14,687 bases of DNA from JBQTHI01 sp052390035. GTDB lineage: Bacteria; Actinomycetota; Acidimicrobiia; Spongiisociales; ZC4RG35. The notes under the pieces were generated by a model, which saw nothing but the letters and a program-made list of their open reading frames with translations, had not been told where the DNA came from and did no database searches. The translations under genes were made by a program, and so were the position numbers. Below are positions 1 to 5,933 of the stretch, one piece after another; position 1 is the first letter of the stretch; each line of letters begins with the position of its first letter. The stretch lies in contig JBQTHI010000117.1 of the NCBI GenBank assembly GCA_052390035.1, positions 1 through 14,687 of the forward strand. Direction: 5' to 3'.

Positions 1-453
1 TTCCTCGAAGGTGGGCTGATGTGGATGGAGGGTTACGGCGAGCGCCTCACCGCAACCCAGGTCGACCCTCGTTACGCGCTGGCCATCGCGGTGCCCAACC
101 TCGAGTTGAGCACGGCCCTGGTGTACAGGACATGGGATCGACTCGATTATCCACTCGGCCCCTCCTTGCCGGACCGGGCCCTGCCTCCGACCCTGCGCGG
201 GCTAGCTCCGCTGCGCAACGACCTGACCCCCGCCGGCCTACATCTCCACCCGGAACTGGGCGACTTCATGACGGATCTCACTGGCGCCTGGGAGAGGCCG
301 GTGGCCATGAGCGGTTCGGGTCCGGCTGTCTTTGGCCTTTTTCCCGACCTGGATGAGGCAGCAGAGGCCGCCGCCGCCACCCCCCGCGGGACCCGTGCCG
401 CCCGGGGAGTCTTGCCCCGCAAGCGAGGGGTGGCGCGGCGACCCGACGCATAG
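1..453 (+). CDS. ispE: 4-diphosphocytidyl-2-C-methyl-D-erythritol kinase, C-terminal part (5'-truncated by window)
   Basis: The frame is open from base 1 to a TAG at 451-453, so about 150 C-terminal residues are visible. IspE is a cytosolic GHMP-family kinase that phosphorylates CDP-methylerythritol in the non-mevalonate isoprenoid pathway. Visible family signs are an N-terminal FLEGG stretch (in IspE this precedes the loop before the C-terminal domain), the segment LRNDLTPAGLHLHPEL around residues 75-90, and the third GHMP motif, MSGSGPAVFGLF, around 103-114. The last 30 residues are Ala/Arg-rich and poorly conserved. The catalytic Lys and Asp and the Gly-rich ATP loop lie upstream of the window. 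In many actinobacteria ispE lies not far upstream of glmU, which fits this layout. The family call is firm. Confidence 0.88.
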   Translation, partial: FLEGGLMWMEGYGERLTATQVDPRYALAIAVPNLELSTALVYRTWDRLDYPLGPSLPDRALPPTLRGLAPLRNDLTPAGLHLHPELGDFMTDLTGAWERPVAMSGSGPAVFGLFPDLDEAAEAAAATPRGTRAARGVLPRKRGVARRPDA

Positions 454-513
454 GTGGCAACCAAACGAGAGGCGCACGAGGGCAAAGCCTGGTCGGGGGG
501 AAGGGAGCAGGGT

Positions 514-1197
514 TCACCCCGGAGATCGCAGACGAAGGCTTCGGGCTCTGATCCAGGCGTATGTGGTGGCCGCTAGACCGACGATGGCGGCCGCCGCATA
601 GAACCAGCTCCGGCCGTGGCCGAGGGTCGGCCTCAGCGGCTCGGTGAGGAGCCGGCTCCCGGCGGCGATCAGGACCGCCAGGCCGGTCCTCACCCCGGGG
701 GCCGGTTGCATTCGACCGAGAAACACGGCCCCGGCCAGCAACAGGGCGGCGGCGTACAGCTCGACCGGGTGGCGGTCGACGGCCGAGCCGGGGAGGGCCC
801 ACCCCCAGGGAAGCGTGGTGGATGCGCCCAGGCAGGCGCCTCGCCAGAGGCACCCGGCCTGCCAGCCGGCCAGCGAGGCCAGCACCGGGACGGCCAGCCC
901 GTCGAGGGCGGCCGGGGAGCGCCGGGGGAGGGCCAGGACGGCGACGAAGACGAGGGAGGCGGTCACCGTCTCCACCCCGCCTCGGATCAAGACCAGCTGT
1001 CCGGGGTCGTCGAGGAGGTTGATCCCGGTGGCGAAGTTCCGGTGCAGCCACCCGGCGAACATGCCGGCCATCCCCGCCCCGATGAGGCGGTCGAAGGGAT
1101 GGTCCGGCGCTTCGGGGCGGGTAAGACGCACGGCCAGGCCGCCGGCGCCCACGGCGGTGAGAGCGGCGGCGAGAAGCGAGAACTCCACCCGGGTCAC
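514..1197 (-). CDS. Divergent Lgt-fold (prolipoprotein diacylglyceryl transferase-like) membrane protein
   Basis: The frame encodes 227 residues from a GTG at 1197 that overlaps the upstream stop as GTGA, suggesting translational coupling. The protein is strongly hydrophobic, with membrane segments near residues 5-23, 38-54, 76-90, 99-116, 147-161, 172-184 and 199-215. Its second half follows the Lgt pattern in order: a GC...GACLG turn (115-124), TLPWGW (128-133), HPVELY (143-148; Lgt has HP-x-QLYE) and SRLLTEPLR (181-189; Lgt has RF-x-EFxR). Canonical Lgt transfers diacylglycerol from phosphatidylglycerol to a lipobox cysteine. Residues that matter in E. coli Lgt look replaced: the Arg of the GRIGN motif appears as Trp-Gln here, and the His of the FHGG motif is missing. 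It may therefore do another job in the same fold. A frame running further upstream exists but is not needed. The coding call is good and the function uncertain. Confidence 0.72.
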   Translation of the reverse strand: MTRVEFSLLAAALTAVGAGGLAVRLTRPEAPDHPFDRLIGAGMAGMFAGWLHRNFATGINLLDDPGQLVLIRGGVETVTASLVFVAVLALPRRSPAALDGLAVPVLASLAGWQAGCLWRGACLGASTTLPWGWALPGSAVDRHPVELYAAALLLAGAVFLGRMQPAPGVRTGLAVLIAAGSRLLTEPLRPTLGHGRSWFYAAAAIVGLAATTYAWIRARSLRLRSPG

Positions 1198-1355
1198 CGC
1201 TCCGCCGTGGTCGCCAGCTCGTCGATCATCAGGGCGAGGGTGCGCTCGTCGATCACCCCGTTGTGGGTCTTCACCCGCTCGCCTCCGACGGCGAAGGGAA
1301 ACGTCCTCGGGACGACCGAGTTGAGCAGCGCTAGAGCTCGGCGCACCAATCCCAT
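1194..1355 (-). CDS. Small protein resembling the C-terminal half of a thioredoxin fold
   Basis: A 53-residue frame runs from ATG at 1355; GTG at 1346 is an alternative that would give 50 residues. Its stop overlaps the start of the Lgt-like gene by 4 bases. From residue 13 the sequence reads like the end of a thioredoxin-type domain: VVPRTFPFAV (a Val-x-Pro-x-x-Phe strand like the cis-proline strand), GGERV (a hairpin turn), then THNGVIDERTLALMIDEL (the last strand and helix). The N-terminal half of the fold, with the CXXC active site, is absent, and I found no continuation in another frame just upstream. It could be a genuine small protein acting with the Lgt-like membrane protein, or the remnant of a larger redox gene. 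The thioredoxin link is my own pattern reading, not a search result. Confidence 0.45.
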   Translation of the reverse strand: MGLVRRALALLNSVVPRTFPFAVGGERVKTHNGVIDERTLALMIDELATTAER

Positions 1356-1410
1356 TATGAGGTACCGCAGGAATCGACCGACACATGATCCGTGCGACAC
1401 TGATTGTGTG
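1344..1410. promoter_or_regulatory. Divergent start region with two leaderless-type -10 boxes
   Basis: On the minus strand a CATAAT hexamer (1359-1354) sits exactly 7 bases before a GTG at 1346, the in-frame alternative start of the small thioredoxin-tail protein. On the plus strand GACACT (1396-1401) sits 6 bases before the GTG at 1408 that starts the antitoxin remnant, with TCGACC (1374-1379) as a possible -35 at a 16-base spacing. Neither start has a Shine-Dalgarno sequence. The CATAAT box is close to consensus; the plus-strand one is weak. Confidence 0.35.
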
Positions 1411-1489
1411 GCAAGCCTGTCTCTCTCCGTCGACGATCGGATCCTTCGCCAGGCCCGCATTCGGGCCATCGAGCAAGGCACGTCCTTGG
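1408..1489 (+). pseudogene. Antitoxin (VapB-like, ribbon-helix-helix) N-terminal remnant
   Basis: From a GTG at 1408 the frame reads VASLSLSVDDRILRQARIRA and continues IEQGTS, about 26 residues. This is the typical start of a VapB-type ribbon-helix-helix antitoxin: a short DNA-binding strand, then helix A, then the EQGTS turn where such proteins continue into helix B. After Ser26 (base 1485) the resemblance stops. The frame becomes meaningless, while a PIN-toxin sequence begins in the next frame at about 1490. The rest of the antitoxin and the head of the toxin appear to have been deleted together. No functional antitoxin can be made here, since helix B and the toxin-binding tail are missing. 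The start GTG has no Shine-Dalgarno and may be leaderless. Confidence 0.6.
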
Positions 1490-1790
1490 GTCATCTCGAC
1501 TCAGGTTCTGGCCGAGTTCTACTGGGTCGCCACCCGACGGCTCACACCCCCGCTGGGTGAAGGGCAGGCGGCTCGGACGTCTCGGTGGCTCTCCGCCCTA
1601 GCGGTGGTGGCCTCCGACCGTGATCTGGTGTTGGACACCATCGACACGGCTGAGCGTCATCGATTAGCCCTGTGGGACGCCCTGATCGTGGAGGCCGCGG
1701 TCCGGGGCGGTTGCAAGCGGCTCCTCACCGAAGATCTTCAGCAGGGATCCGAGCTCCGCGGGCCTGCGGATCGAGAACCCTTTCCTCTGA
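1490..1790 (+). pseudogene. PIN-domain toxin (VapC-like) remnant, N-terminally deleted and frameshifted
   Basis: In the frame through 1490 the sequence VISTQVLAEFYWVATRRL begins inside a PIN domain. It continues through ALWDALIVEAA and ends with RLLTEDLQQG. PIN RNases use a cluster of acidic residues: the Glu of VLAEF, the Asp of WDALI and the Asp of TEDLQ are kept, but the first one, in the N-terminal DTN motif, is gone with the deleted head. The normal ending LRIENPFL followed by TGA (1788-1790) is found one frame over. A single extra G in the GGG at 1760-1762 explains this: with two Gs the frame reads ELRGLRIENPFL-stop. Two independent lesions (about 250 bases lost by comparison with usual gene lengths, and +1 base) make this a dead toxin gene. 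An uninterrupted frame runs on to 1951 but carries no family signal after the shift. Confidence 0.7.
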
Positions 1791-1972
1791 CGGCTCTGAC
1801 TTCGAGCACCTCGACCATCGACCCCCGGGTCCACCCCTCGTTGGAGCATCATCGGGCGGCGGAGCACGTCCGCTGCCTCTTCGGCCACCGGGGTCGGGGC
1901 GGCCGCTCCTGCCGTCATCGGCCGGTGGGGGCGGCTCCGGCCCACGGCTAGATTTCTCAACACCCCGCCTAT
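1791..1972. other. Intergenic stretch without recognisable gene
   Basis: About 180 bases of very GC-rich sequence lie between the dead toxin and tRNA-Gln. Frames exist on both strands but their translations are Arg/Pro/Gly-rich and match nothing I recognise. A TAGATT hexamer at 1949-1954 would place a transcript start about 12 bases before the tRNA and may be its -10 element; I see no good -35. Confidence 0.4.
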
Positions 1973-2044
1973 TGGGGGGTGGTGTAACCGGTAGCACAAC
2001 GGACTTTGGATCCGTTAGAGCGGGTTCGAGTCCTGCCCCCCCAG
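1973..2044 (+). tRNA. tRNA-Gln (anticodon TTG)
   Basis: The 72-base cloverleaf has a perfect acceptor stem (TGGGGGG with CCCCCCA), an anticodon stem ACGGA/TCCGT enclosing the loop CTTTGGA (anticodon TTG, glutamine, reading CAA and probably CAG), and a T arm GCGGG-TTCGAGT-CCTGC. The discriminator is G2044 and the genome continues CT, so CCA is not encoded and must be added after transcription. It lies 37 bases upstream of glmU. Confidence 0.95.
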
Positions 2045-2081
2045 CTCAGACAAAGCAACCAACAAGGTCGAGAGGTGAACG

Positions 2082-3467
2082 ATGAGCCTGATCGCGGTGG
2101 TTCTGGCGGCCGGGCAGGGGACAAGGATGAAGTCGGACCAGGCGAAGGTCCTCCACACCGCCGCCGGTCGCACGCTGCTTGGTTGGGTACTCGAAGCTGT
2201 CAGGGGGGTTGGCCCGGACCGGACCCTGGTGGTCACCGGGCACGGGGCCGAACAGGTGGAGGCCGAACTCCCCTCCACGGTCGAGGCAGTTCGCCAAGGT
2301 GAGCAGCTGGGCACGGGTCACGCCACGTCGGTGGCGGTTGGCCGCCTGGGGCCGATGTCTGCTGACGATACGGTCCTGGTGGTCTACGGCGATATGCCAC
2401 TCATGACCTCAGACTTGCTCACCCAGGTCGTAGAAACCCGCCGGGGGAAAGACGCTGCCCTGGTCACAGTTGAACTGCCACCTTCTAACGGGTTTGGCCG
2501 GGTGGTAAGGGACGAGGAGGGTGGGTTTCTCCGCGTGGTCGAGATGAAAGACGCCACCCCAGCCGAGCGGAGCATCGGGGAGGCCAACGCCGGTATTTAC
2601 GCCTTTTCGGGAGAGGCGTTGGCGGCCACGCTCGATCGACTCGAAACCGACAACGTCCAAAAGGAGTACTACCTACCGGACGTGCTGCCGTTGTTGCTGG
2701 GCTGGGGAGGAGTGGTAACCGTGACCGGCCGGCCCGAGGATCTGATCGGGGTCAACTCTCACGATCATCTGGCAGAGGTCGAAGCCCTTCTCCGCCGGCG
2801 AATCAACCTCACGTGGCAGCAAGAGGGGGTGTGGATGCAGGACCCCGAGCGGGTCTACCTGGATGCCGGCGTCCGCCTGGCCGCAGGTGTTCGGCTCTAT
2901 CCGGGCGTTCACCTGGAGGGCGAGACGGCTGTAAGTGAGGGCGCGGTGATTGGCCCTGATGTCTACGCCCGCGACTGCATTATCGGGAGCGGGGCGCGGG
3001 TCTGGTACTCGGTGCTGCGGTCGGCTCGGGTGGGAGCGGACGTCGACGTAGGTCCCTATGCCTCCTTGCGGGAGGGTACGGTTCTCGAGGCCGGGTCTAA
3101 GGCCGGCACTTTTGTTGAGATGAAGAACGCCATCGTTGGGCCGGGAGCGAAGGTTCCTCACCTCTCATACATGGGTGACGCCACCATTGGGGCTCGCGCC
3201 AACGTGGGAGCAGGTTCGATCACCTGCAACTACGACGGTTACGACAAACACCCGACGGTCATCGGAGAGGATGCGTTCATCGGGTCCGACACGATGCTGG
3301 TCGCCCCGGTGAACGTCGGCGACCGGGCAGTCATCGGCGCCGGTTCGGTGGTCACGAGGGATGTCAAACCTGGCGCCCTGGCGGTGGAGCGTTCTTCTCA
3401 GATCGAAATACCGGGCTACGCTGCTCGCCGGGAAGAACGCCATAGGTCGAGACAGTCGGAGGACTGA
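2082..3467 (+). CDS. glmU: Bifunctional N-acetylglucosamine-1-phosphate uridyltransferase / glucosamine-1-phosphate acetyltransferase
   Basis: A cytosolic enzyme of 461 residues, the usual length, making UDP-GlcNAc for peptidoglycan. The N-terminal nucleotidyltransferase domain shows LAAGQGTRMK (8-17) with Lys22 in AKVLH (most homologues have PKVLH), QLGTGHA (75-81) and the metal-binding YGD at 102-104. The linker GVNSHDHLAEVE starts near 223. The C-terminal left-handed beta-helix acetyltransferase domain (about 250-440) has hexapeptide repeats, His360 in KVPHLSYMGD as the probable catalytic base, and the NYDGYDK acetyl-CoA segment near 383-389. A good Shine-Dalgarno (GAGAGGTGA) lies just before the ATG. 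Its stop touches the prs start, so the two are almost certainly co-transcribed, as in other actinobacteria. Confidence 0.97.
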   Translation: MSLIAVVLAAGQGTRMKSDQAKVLHTAAGRTLLGWVLEAVRGVGPDRTLVVTGHGAEQVEAELPSTVEAVRQGEQLGTGHATSVAVGRLGPMSADDTVLVVYGDMPLMTSDLLTQVVETRRGKDAALVTVELPPSNGFGRVVRDEEGGFLRVVEMKDATPAERSIGEANAGIYAFSGEALAATLDRLETDNVQKEYYLPDVLPLLLGWGGVVTVTGRPEDLIGVNSHDHLAEVEALLRRRINLTWQQEGVWMQDPERVYLDAGVRLAAGVRLYPGVHLEGETAVSEGAVIGPDVYARDCIIGSGARVWYSVLRSARVGADVDVGPYASLREGTVLEAGSKAGTFVEMKNAIVGPGAKVPHLSYMGDATIGARANVGAGSITCNYDGYDKHPTVIGEDAFIGSDTMLVAPVNVGDRAVIGAGSVVTRDVKPGALAVERSSQIEIPGYAARREERHRSRQSED

Positions 3468-4436
3468 ATGGACGTTGTCAGTCGCAGCCGAATGATGCTC
3501 TTCACCGGGGGGGCCAACCCGGCTCTCGCCGAGGAGGTGGCGGACATTCTCGGGCTCAGGACAGGGCGTCTTCACCGTTCCACCTTCGCCAACGGCGAGA
3601 TCTACGTGCGTCCGATTGAAAGCGTTCGCGGCGCTGACTGCTTCGTGATGCAGAGCCATTGCCATCCGATCAACGACAACATCATGGAGCAGCTCATCAC
3701 CATCGACTCGCTCCGGCGGGCCTCGGCTCGGCGGATCACCGCGGTGATGCCGTTCTATGGGTACTCCCGCCAGGACAAGAAGGTGTTGCCGCGGGAGCCG
3801 ATTAGCGCTCGCCTGGTCGGCGACCTGTTCATGACCGCCGGCGCCGACCGTCTGGTGTCCGTTGACCTGCATTCCGGCCAGCTGCAGGGGTTCGTGCCCC
3901 GCTTCGACCACCTGACCGCGTTACCCATCATCACCGATTACCTGCGTGAGCGGATCCACGGTCCGACCGCCGTCGTCTCCCCGGATGCCGGTGGTGTGAA
4001 GAGGGCAGAGAAATACGCTCGGCGTCTCGACGCCACTGTGGCCTTCGTCTACAAGCGCCGAGAGCCCGATCATCACAACTTGTCTGCAGCCCATGAGGTG
4101 TCGGGCGACGTGGACGGGCGACACGCCATCATCGTCGACGACATGATCGACACCGCCGGAACCGTGACCAACGCGGCCGAACTGGTCAGAGAGAAGGGCG
4201 CCCTCTCGGTCCGGATCGCCGCTACCCACGCCATCCTCTCCGATCCCGCCATCGATCGCATCAAGAATTCGGCCGTGGAAGAAGTGATCGTTACCAACAC
4301 CCTTCCTGTAGCCGACGATGTGGTACGCCTCGACAAGGTGAAGGTGCTGTCGATCGCATCGATCGTGGCCGAGGCGCTTCATGCGATCTTCACGGAGAGC
4401 TCGGTCTCGGAGATCTTCCTGGGGGACAACGCCTAG
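3468..4436 (+). CDS. prs: Ribose-phosphate pyrophosphokinase (PRPP synthetase)
   Basis: The 322-residue enzyme converts ribose-5-phosphate and ATP to PRPP, the precursor of nucleotides, histidine and tryptophan. Class I signatures are present: FANGEIYVRP (40-49), the ATP-binding region around FYGYSRQDKK (96-105), VDLHSGQLQGF with His135, SPDAGGVKRAEKYA (171-184), and the PRPP-binding loop VDDMIDTAGT (223-232). The ATG follows the glmU stop with no gap (TGA then ATG), indicating translational coupling, and no separate Shine-Dalgarno is evident beyond GGAGG within the glmU end. The gene converges on the LysM gene, with only 15 bases between stops; a TAGGCC/GGCCTA inverted repeat (4434-4454) spans that junction. 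Confidence 0.97.
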   Translation: MDVVSRSRMMLFTGGANPALAEEVADILGLRTGRLHRSTFANGEIYVRPIESVRGADCFVMQSHCHPINDNIMEQLITIDSLRRASARRITAVMPFYGYSRQDKKVLPREPISARLVGDLFMTAGADRLVSVDLHSGQLQGFVPRFDHLTALPIITDYLRERIHGPTAVVSPDAGGVKRAEKYARRLDATVAFVYKRREPDHHNLSAAHEVSGDVDGRHAIIVDDMIDTAGTVTNAAELVREKGALSVRIAATHAILSDPAIDRIKNSAVEEVIVTNTLPVADDVVRLDKVKVLSIASIVAEALHAIFTESSVSEIFLGDNA

Positions 4437-4454
4437 GCCAACATCGGAGGCCTA
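4434..4454. repeat. Short inverted repeat between convergent prs and LysM genes
   Basis: TAGGCC (4434-4439) and GGCCTA (4449-4454) form a 6-bp stem with a 9-base loop, covering both stop codons. There is no T-run on either side, so it is at best a weak bidirectional, Rho-assisted or non-canonical terminator. Confidence 0.3.
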
Positions 4455-5204
4455 TTGGTCGAGGGCGGGCAGGATGAGGACTTCGCCCGGGTAGATCAGA
4501 TCGGGGTCCCCTGACCGGATGCGGTTCTTGTTGGCCCCTATCACCGCCAGCCAATAGGGGGCGATGTCGGCGTCGGTGGCCTCGTTTCCTCGCCAGGTGA
4601 CGATCCTCTCCTCAGCCAGCTTCCACATGCTGTCTCCAGCCTTGACGATCACTTCGATCGCCCCGAGGGTTGGTACTGGAGGCTCCTTGCGTATCGGCGT
4701 CACCGGCACGTACATCTCATGGACGTCTCTTTCGGCTGTCGTGGGCTGGGCCGGGGTGACCGGGTCGGGAGCTTGATTGGTAGCCGGCGGTAGGGGTACC
4801 GGATCGCCGGCGGGCACCGGGACATAACCGGGAGCGGTGGAAGAGGCGATCGCCGGCATAGACATGGTGACCGCCAGACCTCCCGCCAGCATCCCGTCAA
4901 CCAGCCTTCTCATCGGGCGTATGGTCATCCAACGGACTGACTTCAAGGCGGCTGACAGGCGGAGCAGCCGGCTGATCGCGTACAGGGCGGTGGTGCCGAG
5001 AAGCCAATAGGCGATCCCGAGTCCGATCAGCCGGAGGACGGCGGGCAGCGCCACTTGGAGCTGGCCATAGGGGTCGGTTATGGCCGCCGGTGGAAACGTT
5101 TCGCCGAGGCGATGGAGGGCGAATGTGGCCAGGACCAGAACGACCAACATTCCCGTGAGTCCTAATCGGTCGATTACGACCCGGAGTCGTCCCCACGAGC
5201 CCAT
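4452..5204 (-). CDS. Membrane-anchored LysM-domain protein
   Basis: The 250-residue protein has three hydrophobic segments near residues 14-33, 52-80 and 101-121, a Pro/Val-rich linker (about 122-180) and a C-terminal LysM-type module (about 182-249). The module starts IEVIVKAGDSMWKLAEERI and ends DLIYPGEVLILPALDQ, matching the LysM frame (VKxGDSLWxIA ... PDxIxPGQxLxLP). A stretch between the two halves, carrying PYWLAVIGANKNRI, is longer than usual. LysM modules bind the N-acetylglucosamine glycan of peptidoglycan, so the tail probably sits outside the membrane; the role is otherwise unknown. The ATG at 5204 has no Shine-Dalgarno but has TAGATT 6 bases upstream, suggesting a leaderless transcript. 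It lies opposite glmU-prs but is not in their operon. Confidence 0.8.
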   Translation of the reverse strand: MGSWGRLRVVIDRLGLTGMLVVLVLATFALHRLGETFPPAAITDPYGQLQVALPAVLRLIGLGIAYWLLGTTALYAISRLLRLSAALKSVRWMTIRPMRRLVDGMLAGGLAVTMSMPAIASSTAPGYVPVPAGDPVPLPPATNQAPDPVTPAQPTTAERDVHEMYVPVTPIRKEPPVPTLGAIEVIVKAGDSMWKLAEERIVTWRGNEATDADIAPYWLAVIGANKNRIRSGDPDLIYPGEVLILPALDQ

Positions 5205-5216
5205 GGACCGAATCTA
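5205..5216 (-). promoter_or_regulatory. Leaderless-type -10 box for the LysM gene
   Basis: On the minus strand TAGATT (5216-5211) is followed by 6 bases and then the ATG at 5204. It matches the TANNNT pattern of actinobacterial -10 elements at the spacing expected when transcription begins on the start codon. The -35 region (TTCCGG) is weak. Confidence 0.4.
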
Positions 5217-5288
5217 ATTAGCTCCGGAGGCCACCGGAAGAGACCTGGCTGGGGTCTACGATGTCTGTTCCCACCACTGAGGAGAGCC

Positions 5289-5522
5289 TTGAAAGTCAAG
5301 ATCGGGGTCGCCGATGCCAACCGGATTGTTGAGGTCGAGTCGGACGAGCCAGAGGAGCTCAAGGCTTCGATCGAGGCGGCCTTTGCCGCCGATAGAACGA
5401 TCTTGTGGTTCGAAGACACCAAGAAGCGACTGGTCGGGATTCCCCGCGACAAGATCGCGTTTATCGAAATCGATCAGGACGCTGCCGGTCGGACGGTGGG
5501 GTTCGCCCGAGCCAGCGGCTGA
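5289..5522 (+). CDS. DUF3107 family protein
   Basis: This small 77-residue protein starts at a TTG. It is chosen because GAGGAG lies 5 bases before it and because the family starts with a (M)xVKIGV strand, here KVKIGVADANRIVEVES. It continues with a helix (PEELKASIEAAFAA), then a strand and KKRLVGIPRDKIAFIEID, then RTVGFARASG; this is the pattern of DUF3107, a family found mainly in actinobacteria and of unknown function. It contains no cysteines and no membrane segment, so it is probably a soluble cytoplasmic protein. TACGAT at 5257-5262 is a possible -10. It converges on whiB with a 15-base gap. Confidence 0.8.
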   Translation: MKVKIGVADANRIVEVESDEPEELKASIEAAFAADRTILWFEDTKKRLVGIPRDKIAFIEIDQDAAGRTVGFARASG

Positions 5523-5537
5523 ATTGGACCTGGGTGG

Positions 5538-5816
5538 CTAACCGGCCCGGCGACGCCGTTCGGCCAGCCACCGCTTGCGCAGTCGGCGCCGTTCGTCTTC
5601 GGCGTAACCACCCCAAACGCCCGACTCCTGGTTGGACTCGAGGGCATATTGGAGGCAATCTTCCTGAACGGTGCAAACCGCGCAGATCATCTTGGCGGCC
5701 TCGATCTGCTCGACCGCTGGTCCGGTGCTTCCGATCGGGAAGAACAGGCTGGGTTCGGAATCACGACAGGCGGCCAGTTCGCGCCAGGTGGTAACTGTGA
5801 GAGTGGTTGCGGCCAT
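5538..5816 (-). CDS. whiB1: WhiB-family transcriptional regulator, WhiB1-like
   Basis: The 92-residue protein carries the four [4Fe-4S] cysteines at 17, 45, 48 and 54 (C-x27-C-x2-C-x5-C), the GVWGG turn at 66-70 and a basic tail RRRLRKRWLAERRRR that contacts DNA. The segments WRELAACRDSEPSLFFPIG, GPAVEQIEAAK and ESGVWGGYAEDERR resemble mycobacterial WhiB1 and Streptomyces WblE more than WhiB2, 3 or 7. WhiB1 binds the primary sigma factor and is a nitric-oxide-sensitive, essential regulator in M. tuberculosis, where its gene is controlled by cAMP receptor protein. A perfect CRP-type palindrome lies 17 bases upstream of the ATG here. The start at 5816 has no clear Shine-Dalgarno. The family call is very firm; the WhiB1 subgroup is likely. 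Confidence 0.93.
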   Translation of the reverse strand: MAATTLTVTTWRELAACRDSEPSLFFPIGSTGPAVEQIEAAKMICAVCTVQEDCLQYALESNQESGVWGGYAEDERRRLRKRWLAERRRRAG

Positions 5817-5832
5817 TGCGGTACCTTGCTTA

Positions 5833-5848
5833 TGTGAATGAATTCACA
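5833..5848. promoter_or_regulatory. CRP/GlxR-type operator palindrome between whiB and the GDPD gene
   Basis: TGTGAATGAATTCACA is a perfect 16-bp palindrome at the outer 7 bases on each side, with a GA centre. It fits the CRP-family consensus TGTGA-N6-TCACA exactly. A third copy of the half-site TGTGAAT occurs at 5864-5870 without a mirror partner. The site is centred about 24 bases upstream of the whiB ATG and 93 bases upstream of the phosphodiesterase ATG. It would overlap likely whiB core promoter or leader sequence, so repression or dual control is possible. The transcription starts are not visible. Confidence 0.65.
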
Positions 5849-5933
5849 AGTGACACTGTAACCTGTGAATCCCTGGATTGCTGGAACGCCCGATACGGTA
5901 GCGATCGCCGACCTGACTCGCAACGAAATTTCT

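Noticed and set aside
616..1560. Long plus-strand open frame (314 residues) over the Lgt-like gene
   Set aside because: It is Gly/Glu/Arg-rich low-complexity translation with no family signal, opposite a clear membrane protein. Only its last part (from 1408) is meaningful, as the antitoxin remnant.
3165..3911. Minus-strand open frame of 248 residues across glmU and prs
   Set aside because: It lies under two highly conserved genes, has no recognisable domain, and is a GC-rich antisense shadow.
4451..5015. Three copies of CCAATAGG or its complement around the LysM gene
   Set aside because: Two of them simply encode Tyr-Trp-Leu in the protein and the third spans its stop; the spacing is irregular, so this is probably chance.
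5865..5933. GTG 5865 as start of the phosphodiesterase
   Set aside because: It is possible by leaderless spacing, but the added 23 residues have no family match and weak third-position GC. ATG 5934 was preferred; the alternative is noted in the feature.
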